DNA from: an uncultured Porphyromonadaceae bacterium
GTDB lineage: Bacteria > Bacteroidota > Bacteroidia > Bacteroidales > Muribaculaceae
DNA: 9,897 bases
Direction of reading: 5' to 3'
Assembly (NCBI GenBank): GCA_900550395.1
Contig: URSD01000059.1
Location: forward strand, 1-9,897
The notes beneath the pieces were generated by a model. That model worked only from the letters and a program-made list of their open reading frames with translations, did not search any database and was not told where the DNA came from. This document shows, piece by piece, positions 1 through 7,231 of the stretch. The position numbers were made by a program, and so were the translations under genes. The stretch's first letter is position 1. Each line of letters starts with the position of its first letter.

Positions 1-2
1 AG

Positions 3-47
3 TCAAATCAAAATGTCAAAGAACTCTCTTTATTTGATGATTTTTAA
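3..47 (+). CDS. Possible C-terminal tail of an upstream gene (partial)
   Basis: An open frame runs in from the left edge and reads SNQNVKELSLFDDF before a TAA at 45-47. Only 14 residues are visible, so no family can be assigned. The ELSLF stretch close to the C-terminus resembles the beta-clamp-binding pentapeptide (consensus QL[S/D]LF) that ends many DNA-repair and replication proteins, which hints at, but does not show, such a protein. A short perfect hairpin (GCGAT-TTT-ATCGC, 54-66) follows the stop. The frame could equally be chance open sequence. Confidence 0.25.
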   Translation, partial: SNQNVKELSLFDDF

Positions 48-94
48 ACTAACGCGATTTTATCGCACCAGTAGTAACTTCATATAATAAAAGA

Positions 95-126
95 GCCCGC
101 TAAAGCTCGGAGGAGAGATAGCGGGC
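95..126 (-). terminator. 8-bp perfect hairpin, terminator-like on the - strand
   Basis: GCCCGCTA (95-102) pairs perfectly with TAGCGGGC (119-126) around a 16-nt loop. Read on the - strand, the stem is followed by TCTTTTATTAT, a weak U-tract, so it could end a - strand transcript. On the + strand it is followed by AGAGAAGG and has no U-tract. No - strand gene that needs a terminator is visible to its right, so the role is uncertain. Confidence 0.4.
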
Positions 127-187
127 AGAGAAGGTAATCTGAGTTCAAGCCTTGACTTTTTAATAACGTCAGCAAAATGCCTTCTCT
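127..187. repeat. Inverted repeat abutting the 95-126 hairpin
   Basis: AGAGAAGG (127-134) and CCTTCTCT (180-187) are a perfect 8-bp inverted repeat enclosing about 45 nt, inside which TGAC and GTCA can also pair. It begins at the base after the previous hairpin ends, so the two stems could stack coaxially. This is consistent with a structured RNA or a 3' untranslated region, but the transcribed strand is not known. Confidence 0.4.
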
Positions 188-210
188 TTGATATGCTAAC
201 AATACACCTG

Positions 211-241
211 GGCTTATGGTTCGGTTTTAGGGCCTTTTTTT
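211..241 (+). terminator. Weak + strand terminator candidate
   Basis: GGCTTA (211-216) can pair with TAGGGCC (228-234), allowing one bulge and a G-U pair, and seven T residues (235-241) follow directly. The T-run is convincing but the stem is poor. If real, it would end a transcript entering from the left before the arabinose operon starts. Confidence 0.25.
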
Positions 242-317
242 ATGAGTTTTTCCGTTTCTGATACATCTGCATATGAAAAAAGAACGATTTGCAAAACTCC
301 GATTGCAGAATTATTCC

Positions 318-325
318 TAATTTTG
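318..325 (+). promoter_or_regulatory. Candidate -7 element for the arabinose operon
   Basis: TAATTTTG matches the Bacteroidota -7 consensus TAnnTTTG and would give a 5' leader of roughly 65 nt before the first gene. The expected -33 TTTG is absent at the usual spacing; the nearest, at 288-291, leaves a 26-bp spacer. An activator could compensate. The flanking direct repeats CGATTTGCA (285-293) and CGATTGCA (300-307) are 15 bp apart. No Shine-Dalgarno sequence precedes the ATG at 398; the sequence there is A-rich, as is common in this phylum. Confidence 0.4.
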
Positions 326-397
326 GGCATCGGAAATGAGTGCGGCCAAACCCTCGGACGTATCATTAACTATGACAAACCAAAATCTTAAATAATC

Positions 398-1540
398 ATG
401 AGACCATACTCCTTCGCTTACCTGGCACTCGCAGCCGCCATCACGGCATGCGCCGGAAGCGAGACCCACAAACAGACTCTCTCGGGACTCGACCCCGATA
501 AATTCGCAGCCACCGTCGACGGCAAGCCCACCGCACTCTACGTACTTGCCAACGACAACGGAATGGAAGCCTGCATCACCAACTACGGCGGACGCATCGT
601 CTCGCTCGTCGTGCCCGACCGCGACGGCAAGCCACAGGACGTCGTGCTCGGATTCGACAGCATACAGGCCTACCTTCCCGAAAACAACCAGACCGACTTC
701 TGCGCCGCCATAGGCCGATACGCCAACCGTATCGACCACGGACGCCTCGTCATCGACGGCGACACCACACAGCTGCCCGTCAACAACTTCGGCCACTGCC
801 TCCACGGCGGCCCCGACGGCTGGCAATACAAGGTCTACGACGCCGAGCAGCCCAATGACAGCACCCTCGTGCTCACCATGCACTCACCCGACGGCGACAA
901 CAATTTCCCGGGCAACGTCACCGCCACCGTCACCTATACCCTCACCGGCGACAACCGGCTTGACATAACCTACGCAGCCACCACCGACGCGCCCACCGTC
1001 ATCAACATGACAAACCACGCCTACTTCTGCCTATCCGGCGACCCCGAGCGCACAGTCAAGGACGACGTCCTGCAAATCAACGCCGCCACATTCACTCCCG
1101 TCGACAGCACCTACATGACGACAGGCGAGATTCTTCCCGTGGCCGGCACTCCGATGGACTTCACCACGCCCAAGGCCGTAGGCCGCGACCTGAAGCTGTT
1201 CGACTACAAACAGATTGCCAACGGCAACGGCTTCGACCACAACTGGGTGCTCGCCACCGACGGCGACATCACCCTGCCCGCCGCCGTGCTCACATCGCCC
1301 GCCACCGGCATCACACTCACGGTCTACACCGACGAGCCCGGCATACAGTTCTACAGCGGCAACTTCCTGGACGGGACCATTCGCGGCAAGCAGGACAAAA
1401 ACTATGTCCAGCACGCAGGACTCTGCCTCGAGACGCAGCACTACCCCGACTCTCCCAACAAGCCTGAATGGCCCTCCACACTCCTGCGTCCCGGCGACAC
1501 CTACCGTAGCCACACCATTTTCGCATTCTCGACAAAGTAA
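398..1540 (+). CDS. galM: Aldose 1-epimerase (mutarotase), lipoprotein form
   Basis: The 380-residue product interconverts the alpha and beta anomers of aldoses, here presumably L-arabinose. Family hallmarks are clear: NYGG (62-65), GRYANR (106-111), HGG with catalytic base candidate H136, TNH with H207, the substrate-binding GFDHN (D280), and GLCLETQ with catalytic acid E345, all in the order seen in GalM. The N-terminus is a short hydrophobic segment ending in the lipobox ITAC, so Cys18 should be lipidated. The enzyme therefore works outside the cytoplasm, in the periplasm or at the surface, unlike cytoplasmic E. coli GalM. The start at 398 is chosen because it gives this complete signal peptide. 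It is the first gene of the operon. The 41-nt gap to the transporter gene is a heptad repeat that begins with the stop codon itself. Substrate specificity rests on gene context. Confidence 0.93.
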   Translation: MRPYSFAYLALAAAITACAGSETHKQTLSGLDPDKFAATVDGKPTALYVLANDNGMEACITNYGGRIVSLVVPDRDGKPQDVVLGFDSIQAYLPENNQTDFCAAIGRYANRIDHGRLVIDGDTTQLPVNNFGHCLHGGPDGWQYKVYDAEQPNDSTLVLTMHSPDGDNNFPGNVTATVTYTLTGDNRLDITYAATTDAPTVINMTNHAYFCLSGDPERTVKDDVLQINAATFTPVDSTYMTTGEILPVAGTPMDFTTPKAVGRDLKLFDYKQIANGNGFDHNWVLATDGDITLPAAVLTSPATGITLTVYTDEPGIQFYSGNFLDGTIRGKQDKNYVQHAGLCLETQHYPDSPNKPEWPSTLLRPGDTYRSHTIFAFSTK

Positions 1541-1579
1541 ACCCTAAACCTTAAACCATAAACTTTAAACCCTAAAACC
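1538..1579 (+). repeat. Six tandem TAAACCN heptads filling the galM-transporter gap
   Basis: Six 7-bp units read TAAACCC, TAAACCT, TAAACCA, TAAACTT, TAAACCC and TAAAACC. The first TAA is the galM stop codon and the last unit ends two bases before the transporter ATG, so the whole spacer is repeat. The unit matches the plant-type telomere heptamer CCCTAAA by coincidence. A copy on the opposite strand lies at 7250-7277 and a degenerate one at 3997-4031. Confidence 0.85.
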
Positions 1580-1581
1580 AA

Positions 1582-3276
1582 ATGGCTTTACCCGACTGGA
1601 TTGTCATAGCGCTCTTTTGCGCGGCGCTCATAGGAATCATAATCTGGGTCATGCGGCAGAAACAGAACAACGCCGCTGACTACTTTCTCGGTGGCAAGGA
1701 CGCCACCTGGATTGCCATAGGCGCCTCCATCTTCGCTTCAAACATCGGCTCGGAACATCTTATCGGCCTCGCAGGCTCCGGCGCATCCTCAGGCATGGCG
1801 ATGGCCCACTGGGAAATCCAGGGATGGATGATTCTCATACTCGGCTGGGTCTTCGTTCCCTTCTACTCGCGCTCTATGGTCTACACCATGCCCGAGTTCC
1901 TCGAGAAACGTTTCAACCCGCAGTCCCGCACCATCCTCGCCACCATCTCGCTTATCAGCTACGTACTCACCAAGGTCGCAGTCACCGTCTACGCCGGCGG
2001 TCTCGTCTTCCAGCAGGTATTCGGCATCGACACGCTGTGGGGCATCGACTTCTTCTGGATCGCGGCCGTGGGACTCGTCGTCATCACCGCGCTCTATACC
2101 GTCTTCGGCGGCATGAAGTCCGTGCTCTACACCTCCGTGCTCCAGACCCCCATACTGCTCCTCGGCTCGCTCATCATCCTTGTGCTCGGCCTTAAGGAAC
2201 TCGGCGGCTGGGACGAAATGATGCGCATCTGCTCCTCTGTCGAGGTGAATGAGTACGGCGACACCATGACGAACCTTATCCGCAACAATGGCGACCCGCA
2301 GTATCCCTGGCTCGGCGCTCTCATAGGCTCCGCCGTCATCGGCTTCTGGTACTGGTGCACCGACCAGTTCATCGTCCAGCGCGTACTCTCCGGCAAGAAC
2401 GAGAAGGAGAGCCGCCGCGGCACCATCTTCGGCGCCTACCTCAAGCTGCTGCCCGTCTTCCTCTTCCTCATTCCCGGCATGATAGCCTTCGCACTCCATC
2501 AGAACGCCGGCGACTTCCTCCCGTTGCTGCCCGACGGCACACCCAACAGCGACGCCGCCTTCCCCACCCTCGTTGCCAAACTGCTCCCCGCCGGTGTCAA
2601 AGGCCTCATAGTATGCGGCATCCTCGCAGCCCTCATGAGTTCGCTGGCTTCGCTGTTCAACTCGTCGGCAGCGCTGTTCACCATCGACTTCTACCAGCGC
2701 TTCCGTCCCGACACCGACCCCAAGAAGCTCGTGCGCATAGGCCAGGCCGCCACGGTCGTAATCGTCGTGCTCGGCATCCTCTGGATTCCCGTGATGCGCT
2801 CCATCGGCGACGTCCTCTATCTCTACCTCCAGGACGTGCAGTCGGTTCTCGCCCCGGGCATCGCCGCCGCATTCCTCATAGGCATACTCTGGAAGCGCGC
2901 ATCGGCCCTCGGCGGCATGTGGGCCCTCCTCAGCGGTCTCATCGTCGGCCTGACGCGCCTCGGTGCCAAGATCTACTACACCTCGGCAGGCATCGCCGCC
3001 GGAAGCAATCCCGACGCAAGCCTCTTCCAGCGCGTTTTCTTCGACGAGAACTGGCTGTTCTTCTGCGGCTGGATGCTGGTGTTCTGTCTCGCTGTCGGCG
3101 TGGTGGTGTCGCTATTCACCAAAGCTCCGTCCGAACAGAAGATCCAGGGCCTCGTGTTCGGCACCTCCACGGCCGAGCAGCGCGCCGTCACCCGTGCCAG
3201 CTGGGATAAGTGGGATGTCATCCACACCTGCATCATCCTCGCCATCACAGTAGCTTTCTACATCTATTTCTGGTAA
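1582..3276 (+). CDS. Sodium:sugar symporter, SSS family (probable L-arabinose importer)
   Basis: This 564-residue inner-membrane protein belongs to the solute:sodium symporter family (LeuT fold, vSGLT/SLC5 type) and should couple Na+ entry to sugar uptake. About 13-14 hydrophobic segments can be seen. Family motifs include FASNIGSEH (51-59), YTMPEFLEKRF (101-111), YTVFGGMKSVLYT (172-184), VQR (265-267), AALMSSLASLFNS (349-361) and YLQDVQSVLAPGI (415-427). The A52, I55, A350, S353 and S354 positions correspond to the Na2 site of vSGLT. From memory of vSGLT, its galactose-binding Q69 and N260 align here with H59 and D261, which fits a different sugar. The 3' end lies 5 nt before araD. The operon context makes arabinose the likely substrate; Bacteroides arabinose clusters carry a comparable transporter (often called AraP). 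Exact substrate is inferred. Confidence 0.9.
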   Translation: MALPDWIVIALFCAALIGIIIWVMRQKQNNAADYFLGGKDATWIAIGASIFASNIGSEHLIGLAGSGASSGMAMAHWEIQGWMILILGWVFVPFYSRSMVYTMPEFLEKRFNPQSRTILATISLISYVLTKVAVTVYAGGLVFQQVFGIDTLWGIDFFWIAAVGLVVITALYTVFGGMKSVLYTSVLQTPILLLGSLIILVLGLKELGGWDEMMRICSSVEVNEYGDTMTNLIRNNGDPQYPWLGALIGSAVIGFWYWCTDQFIVQRVLSGKNEKESRRGTIFGAYLKLLPVFLFLIPGMIAFALHQNAGDFLPLLPDGTPNSDAAFPTLVAKLLPAGVKGLIVCGILAALMSSLASLFNSSAALFTIDFYQRFRPDTDPKKLVRIGQAATVVIVVLGILWIPVMRSIGDVLYLYLQDVQSVLAPGIAAAFLIGILWKRASALGGMWALLSGLIVGLTRLGAKIYYTSAGIAAGSNPDASLFQRVFFDENWLFFCGWMLVFCLAVGVVVSLFTKAPSEQKIQGLVFGTSTAEQRAVTRASWDKWDVIHTCIILAITVAFYIYFW

Positions 3277-3281
3277 TACAA

Positions 3282-3980
3282 ATGCTCGAAGAACTCAAAG
3301 AAAAAGTCTGCAAGGCCAATCTCGACCTTGTGCGCCACGGGCTCGTGATATTCACCTGGGGCAACGTCTCCGGCATAGACCGCGAGCACGGTCTCGTAGT
3401 CATAAAGCCCAGCGGCGTAAGTTATGACGACATGCGTCCGGCCGATATGGTCGTGGTCGACCTGGCCTCGGAACGCGTCGTCGAGGGCGACCTGCGCCCC
3501 TCCAGCGACACACCCACCCACCTCGCCATCTACCGTGCGTGGCCTGAAGTAGGCGGTGTGGTCCACACCCACTCCACCTACGCCACCGCATGGGCGCAGG
3601 CCGGGCTCGACATCCCGAACATCGGCACCACCCACGCCGACTACTTCCACGACGCCGTACCCTGCACAGCCGACATGACCGAGGCCGAAGTGAAAGGCGA
3701 CTACGAGCTGGAGACCGGCAACGTCATCGTCCGCCGCTTCGCCGACGCCGGCATCAACCCCATGCACACTCCCGGCGTACTCGTCAAAAACCACGGACCC
3801 TTCGCGTGGGGCACCTCACCCGCCGACGCCGTCCACAACGCCGTAGTGCTCGAGCAGGTGGCCCGCATGGCCTACATCGCCGAGACTCTCAACCCCTCGC
3901 TGACGATGAACCCGCTGCTCATAGAGAAGCACTTCTCGCGCAAACACGGCCCCAACGCCTACTACGGCCAGAAGAAATAA
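3282..3980 (+). CDS. araD: L-ribulose-5-phosphate 4-epimerase
   Basis: The enzyme converts L-ribulose 5-phosphate to D-xylulose 5-phosphate, the last step of the pathway, in the cytoplasm. The product is a class II aldolase/AraD-family protein of 232 residues, almost the same as E. coli AraD (231). Conserved segments are GNVSG (27-31), KPSGV (42-46), DTPTH with D76, HTHSTY with zinc ligands H95 and H97, HADYFHD with catalytic D120, NHGPFAWG with zinc ligand H171, and the terminal AYYGQ bearing the catalytic tyrosine. The numbering coincides with E. coli through H171. The start at 3282 is preferred over the longer frame from 3210, because that extension overlaps the transporter gene and encodes His/Pro-rich sequence unrelated to the family. 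It follows the transporter stop by 5 nt, so translational coupling is likely. Confidence 0.96.
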   Translation: MLEELKEKVCKANLDLVRHGLVIFTWGNVSGIDREHGLVVIKPSGVSYDDMRPADMVVVDLASERVVEGDLRPSSDTPTHLAIYRAWPEVGGVVHTHSTYATAWAQAGLDIPNIGTTHADYFHDAVPCTADMTEAEVKGDYELETGNVIVRRFADAGINPMHTPGVLVKNHGPFAWGTSPADAVHNAVVLEQVARMAYIAETLNPSLTMNPLLIEKHFSRKHGPNAYYGQKK

Positions 3981-3996
3981 AAAAATCACTAATATC

Positions 3997-4031
3997 TAAG
4001 CCCCAAACCTTAGACCAAAAGACCAACAGAT
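3997..4031 (+). repeat. Degenerate heptad tract in the araD-araA gap
   Basis: The second half of the 51-nt gap reads as five 7-nt units (TAAGCCC, CAAACCT, TAGACCA, AAAGACC, AACAGAT) and ends exactly at the araA ATG. The units are decayed versions of the TAAACCN repeat at 1538-1579. The first part of the gap (3981-3996) is A/T-rich and featureless. Confidence 0.5.
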
Positions 4032-5555
4032 ATGTTTGAAAACCTTGAAATATGGTGGGTCACCGGCGCACAGATGCTCTACGGTGAAGAACCCGTCCGC
4101 ATAGTCGAATCGCACTCCAAAGAAATGGTCGACGGCATCAACGCCACCGGCCTCCTGCCCATAAAGGTCGTCTACAAAGGCACCGTGATGTCTTCCCGCG
4201 ACATCGAGAAGGTAATGCTCGACGCCAACGCCTCCAAGGCCTGCGTCGGCATCATCACATGGATGCACACCTTCTCGCCGGCCAAAATGTGGATCCACGG
4301 CCTCCAGCAGCTCCGCAAGCCCCTGCTCCACCTCCACACCCAGTACAACGCCGAAATTCCATGGGACACCATGGACATGGACTTCATGAACCTCAACCAG
4401 AGCGCCCACGGCGACCGTGAGTTCGGCCACATCTGCGCCCGCCTCGGCGTGCGACGCAAGGTAGTGGTAGGCTACTGGAAGGACGCCAAGACCCTCGGCC
4501 GCATAGCCGTGTGGAGCCGCGTGGCTGCCGCATGGGCCGACGCCCAGGACCTGCTCGTGCTCCGCTTCGGCGACCAGATGAACAACGTAGCCGTAACCGA
4601 CGGCGACAAGGTCAGCGCCGAAATGCAGCTCGGCTACCATGTCGACTACTGCCCCGTCAGCGAACTGATGGAATACTGGAAGAAGGTCACCGACGAGGAC
4701 ACCGCCGCACTCGTCGCCACCTACCACAGCGAGTACGTCTGCGAGGGTGACATCTGCAAACCCGGCACTGAAGCCTACAAATCGGTATGGAACGCCGCCC
4801 GCGCCGAAATCGCCATCCGCGCCTGCCTCAAGGCCCATGGCGCCAAGGCCTTCACCACCAACTTCGACGACCTCGGCACCGACGACATCAACGACCCGCA
4901 CTTCACCGGCTTCGACCAGATTCCCGGTCTCGCATCGCAGCGCCTCATGGCCGAGGGCTACGGCTTCGGAGCCGAGGGCGACTGGAAGTCGGCCGCACTC
5001 TACCGCACCCTGTGGGTGATGAACCAGGGTCTCGGCGGCTGCTCCTTCCTGGAAGACTATACGCTCAACTTCGACGGCGACCGCAGCGCCATCCTTCAGG
5101 CCCACATGCTGGAGGTGTGCCCCATGATCGCCGAGGAGAAGCCGCGCCTGGAAGTCCACTTCCTCGGCATCGGCATCCGCAAGGCCCAGACGGCCCGCCT
5201 GGTGTTCACATCCCGTCCCGGCGACGGCATCACGGCCACCGTCATCGACCTCGGCTCGCGCTTCCGCCTGATAGTCAACGACGTTGAGTGCATCAAGAGC
5301 AAGCCCCTGCCCAAGCTTCCTGTAGCCTCGGCCCTGTGGATTCCGCAGCCCGACTTCGCCACCGGCGCCGCAGCGTGGATCATGGCCGGAGGCACACACC
5401 ACAGCTGCTTCGCCTACGGCATCACGCCCGAATACTGGGAGGACTACGCCGAAATGGCAGGCATCGAGATGGTACACATCAACCGCGACACCACCCTGCC
5501 CGAGTTCAAGAAAGAACTGCGCTACAACGAAGTCTACTACTCGCTCAACAAGTGA
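4032..5555 (+). CDS. araA: L-arabinose isomerase
   Basis: The cytoplasmic enzyme isomerises L-arabinose to L-ribulose using a divalent metal, usually Mn2+. The 507-residue length matches the family (E. coli 500). The N-terminal domain has IWWVTGAQMLYGEE (7-20), MHTFSPAKMWI (78-88) and PLLHLHTQYN (97-106). Metal ligands inferred by alignment with E. coli AraA (E306, E333, H350, H450) are E315 in GAEGDW, E341 in FLEDY, H358 in AHMLEVCP, and H456 or H457 in GGTHHS. LPKLPVASALW (427-437) and the C-terminal RYNEVYYSL are also typical. The start at 4032 gives the family's standard N-terminus. The stop lies 3 nt before the kinase gene. The NNC-rich codon use leaves a 690-codon open frame on the opposite strand, which is an artefact. 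No truncation or missing active-site residue is seen. Confidence 0.97.
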   Translation: MFENLEIWWVTGAQMLYGEEPVRIVESHSKEMVDGINATGLLPIKVVYKGTVMSSRDIEKVMLDANASKACVGIITWMHTFSPAKMWIHGLQQLRKPLLHLHTQYNAEIPWDTMDMDFMNLNQSAHGDREFGHICARLGVRRKVVVGYWKDAKTLGRIAVWSRVAAAWADAQDLLVLRFGDQMNNVAVTDGDKVSAEMQLGYHVDYCPVSELMEYWKKVTDEDTAALVATYHSEYVCEGDICKPGTEAYKSVWNAARAEIAIRACLKAHGAKAFTTNFDDLGTDDINDPHFTGFDQIPGLASQRLMAEGYGFGAEGDWKSAALYRTLWVMNQGLGGCSFLEDYTLNFDGDRSAILQAHMLEVCPMIAEEKPRLEVHFLGIGIRKAQTARLVFTSRPGDGITATVIDLGSRFRLIVNDVECIKSKPLPKLPVASALWIPQPDFATGAAAWIMAGGTHHSCFAYGITPEYWEDYAEMAGIEMVHINRDTTLPEFKKELRYNEVYYSLNK

Positions 5556-5558
5556 TTC

Positions 5559-7157
5559 ATGGCAGCAGACGCAAAAGAAACCATACTCACGGGGCGTGCC
5601 ATACTCGGCATTGAGCTCGGCTCCACGCGCATAAAGGCCGTGCTCATCGACGCCGACGGCACTCCTCTGGCACAAGGCGCCCACGAATGGGAGAACCGCC
5701 TTGTCGACGGCCTGTGGACCTACAGTATCGACGACATCTGGACCGGACTGCGGCAATGCTACGCAGACCTCCGGGCCAATGTGCGCCGCGACTTCGGCAC
5801 CGACATAGAGCGCCTCGCGGCCATAGGCGTCAGCGCCATGATGCACGGCTACCTCGCCTTCGACTCGGAGCAGCGCATACTCGTTCCCTTCCGCACCTGG
5901 CGCAACACCAACACCGCCGCTGCCGCCGCGGAGCTGTCGAAGCTCTTCAACTTCAACATCCCGCTGCGCTGGAGCATATCCCACCTCTATCAGTGCATAC
6001 TCGACGGCGAGCACCACGTGCGCGACATCGACTACCTCACCACCCTCGCCGGCTACGTCCACTGGCAACTCACCGGCCGCCGTGTCCTCGGCGTGGGCGA
6101 TGCCTCGGGCATGCTGCCCGTCGACCCCGCCACCGGACTCTTCGACGCGGGCATGATGGAAGCCTTCGACCGCCTCGTCGCTCCCCGCGACCTACCCTGG
6201 CACCTCGCCGACATCCTCCCCGAGGTACTCTCCGCAGGCGCCGACGCCGGCACCCTCACCCAGGAAGGCGCGCTCCGCCTCGACCCCACCGGCACCCTGA
6301 AGCCCGGCACGCCGCTGTGTCCGCCGGAGGGCGACGCCGGCACGGGCATGGTAGCCACCAACGCCGTGCTGCCGCGCACGGGCAACGTCTCCGCCGGCAC
6401 CTCGTCGTTCTCCATGATAGTGCTCGAGAAGAATCTCTCGCAGCCCTACGAGATGATCGACATCGTCACCACTCCCGACGGCAAGCCCGTCGCCATGGTC
6501 CACTGCAACAACTGCACCAGCGACCTCAACGCGTGGGTGGGACTCTTCCGCGAGTACCAGCAGCTGCTCGGCGTACCCGTCGACATGAACGAAGTCTTCG
6601 GCAAGCTCTACAACGCAGCACTCGCCGGCGACCCCGACTGCGGCGGTCTCCTCGCCTACAACTACATATCCGGCGAGCCCGTCACCGGCCTTGCCGAAGG
6701 ACGTCCTCTGTTCGTACGCTCCGCGCAGGACCGCTTCAACCTCGCCAACTTCATGCGCGCCAACCTGTACGCCTCCGTCGCCGTACTGAAAATCGGCAAC
6801 GACATCCTTTTCAACAAGGAGCACGTGCAGGTGCTCCGCATCACGGGTCACGGCGGTCTTTTCAAGACGCCGGGCGTAGGTCAGAGCATACTCGCCGCCG
6901 CCCTCGGCACATCCATCTCCGTCATGTCCACAGCCGGCGAAGGCGGAGCATGGGGCATTGCCCTGCTCGCCGCCTACCGCGTAGGTAATCCCGGCGGCCT
7001 GTCGCTGCCGGAATACCTCAACGAGCGCATATTCCTCGGACAGTCAGTCACCGAAGTAGCTCCCGACCCCGCCGCCACGGCAGGTTTCGACCGCTACATC
7101 CAGGCCTACACACGCGGCCTCGCCATCGAGCACGCCGCCGTAGGCAATAAAGACTGA
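5559..7157 (+). CDS. araB: FGGY-family pentulose kinase, probable ribulokinase
   Basis: The product (532 residues) should phosphorylate L-ribulose with ATP to L-ribulose 5-phosphate in the cytoplasm, completing the route between AraA and AraD. The FGGY fold is recognisable: phosphate-1 loop GIELGSTRIKAV (17-28), SAMMHGYLAF (92-101), DASGMLPVD (181-189), EGDAGTGM with catalytic Asp candidate D259, the second phosphate loop GNVSAGTSS (275-283), and the adenosine region GHGGLFKTPGVGQ (430-442). The phosphate-1 loop has Glu19 where classical xylulokinase has Asp. The sequence looks closer to a xylulokinase-like FGGY branch than to E. coli AraB, so the ribulokinase assignment comes mainly from position in the operon. 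The 3-nt gap after araA implies coupling. A xylulokinase activity is the main alternative. Confidence 0.85.
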   Translation: MAADAKETILTGRAILGIELGSTRIKAVLIDADGTPLAQGAHEWENRLVDGLWTYSIDDIWTGLRQCYADLRANVRRDFGTDIERLAAIGVSAMMHGYLAFDSEQRILVPFRTWRNTNTAAAAAELSKLFNFNIPLRWSISHLYQCILDGEHHVRDIDYLTTLAGYVHWQLTGRRVLGVGDASGMLPVDPATGLFDAGMMEAFDRLVAPRDLPWHLADILPEVLSAGADAGTLTQEGALRLDPTGTLKPGTPLCPPEGDAGTGMVATNAVLPRTGNVSAGTSSFSMIVLEKNLSQPYEMIDIVTTPDGKPVAMVHCNNCTSDLNAWVGLFREYQQLLGVPVDMNEVFGKLYNAALAGDPDCGGLLAYNYISGEPVTGLAEGRPLFVRSAQDRFNLANFMRANLYASVAVLKIGNDILFNKEHVQVLRITGHGGLFKTPGVGQSILAAALGTSISVMSTAGEGGAWGIALLAAYRVGNPGGLSLPEYLNERIFLGQSVTEVAPDPAATAGFDRYIQAYTRGLAIEHAAVGNKD

Positions 7158-7176
7158 AAATCAGAGACTGATAGAC

Positions 7177-7218
7177 ACATACAGGCGCATGCTGGTACCG
7201 AGGCGTGCGCCTGTGTGT
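7177..7218 (+). terminator. Long hairpin 20 nt after araB
   Basis: Positions 7177-7192 pair with 7203-7218 over 16 bp, including two G-U pairs and a perfect ACAGGCGCA/TGCGCCTGT core, around a 10-nt loop. It is the obvious 3'-end structure of the arabinose operon. There is no T-run after it, so it may act as a stabilising or Rho-linked 3' end and not a textbook intrinsic terminator. Confidence 0.5.
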
Positions 7219-7231
7219 TCTCAGCTGATAG

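Noticed and set aside
95..187. Known riboswitch, tRNA, tmRNA or RNase P RNA
   Set aside because: I compared the stems and loops with the conserved cores I know and found none, so it is left as an unassigned structured region.
1538..1579. True telomere repeats
   Set aside because: The unit resembles plant-type CCCTAAA, but the tract is only 42 bp, imperfect, and sits between two operon genes of a bacterium.
1789..2499. 236-codon - strand frame opposite the transporter gene
   Set aside because: Same artefact of strong third-position bias; the Glu/Asp/Gly/His-rich translation shows no domain features.
2355..3209. 284-codon + strand frame overlapping the transporter in another frame
   Set aside because: Its Arg/His/Pro-rich translation is the standard +1/+2 shadow of GC-rich coding sequence; the transporter frame has clear family motifs throughout.
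3210..3281. 24-codon N-terminal extension of araD
   Set aside because: It overlaps the end of the transporter gene and encodes HPHLHHPRHHSS-like shadow sequence; the start at 3282 gives the exact family length and numbering.
3996..6068. 690-codon open frame on the - strand opposite araA and the 5' part of araB
   Set aside because: C-ending codons on the + strand remove stop codons from the opposite frame. The Val/Gly/Ala/Asp/Glu-rich protein has no recognisable motif, while the + strand encodes complete known enzymes.
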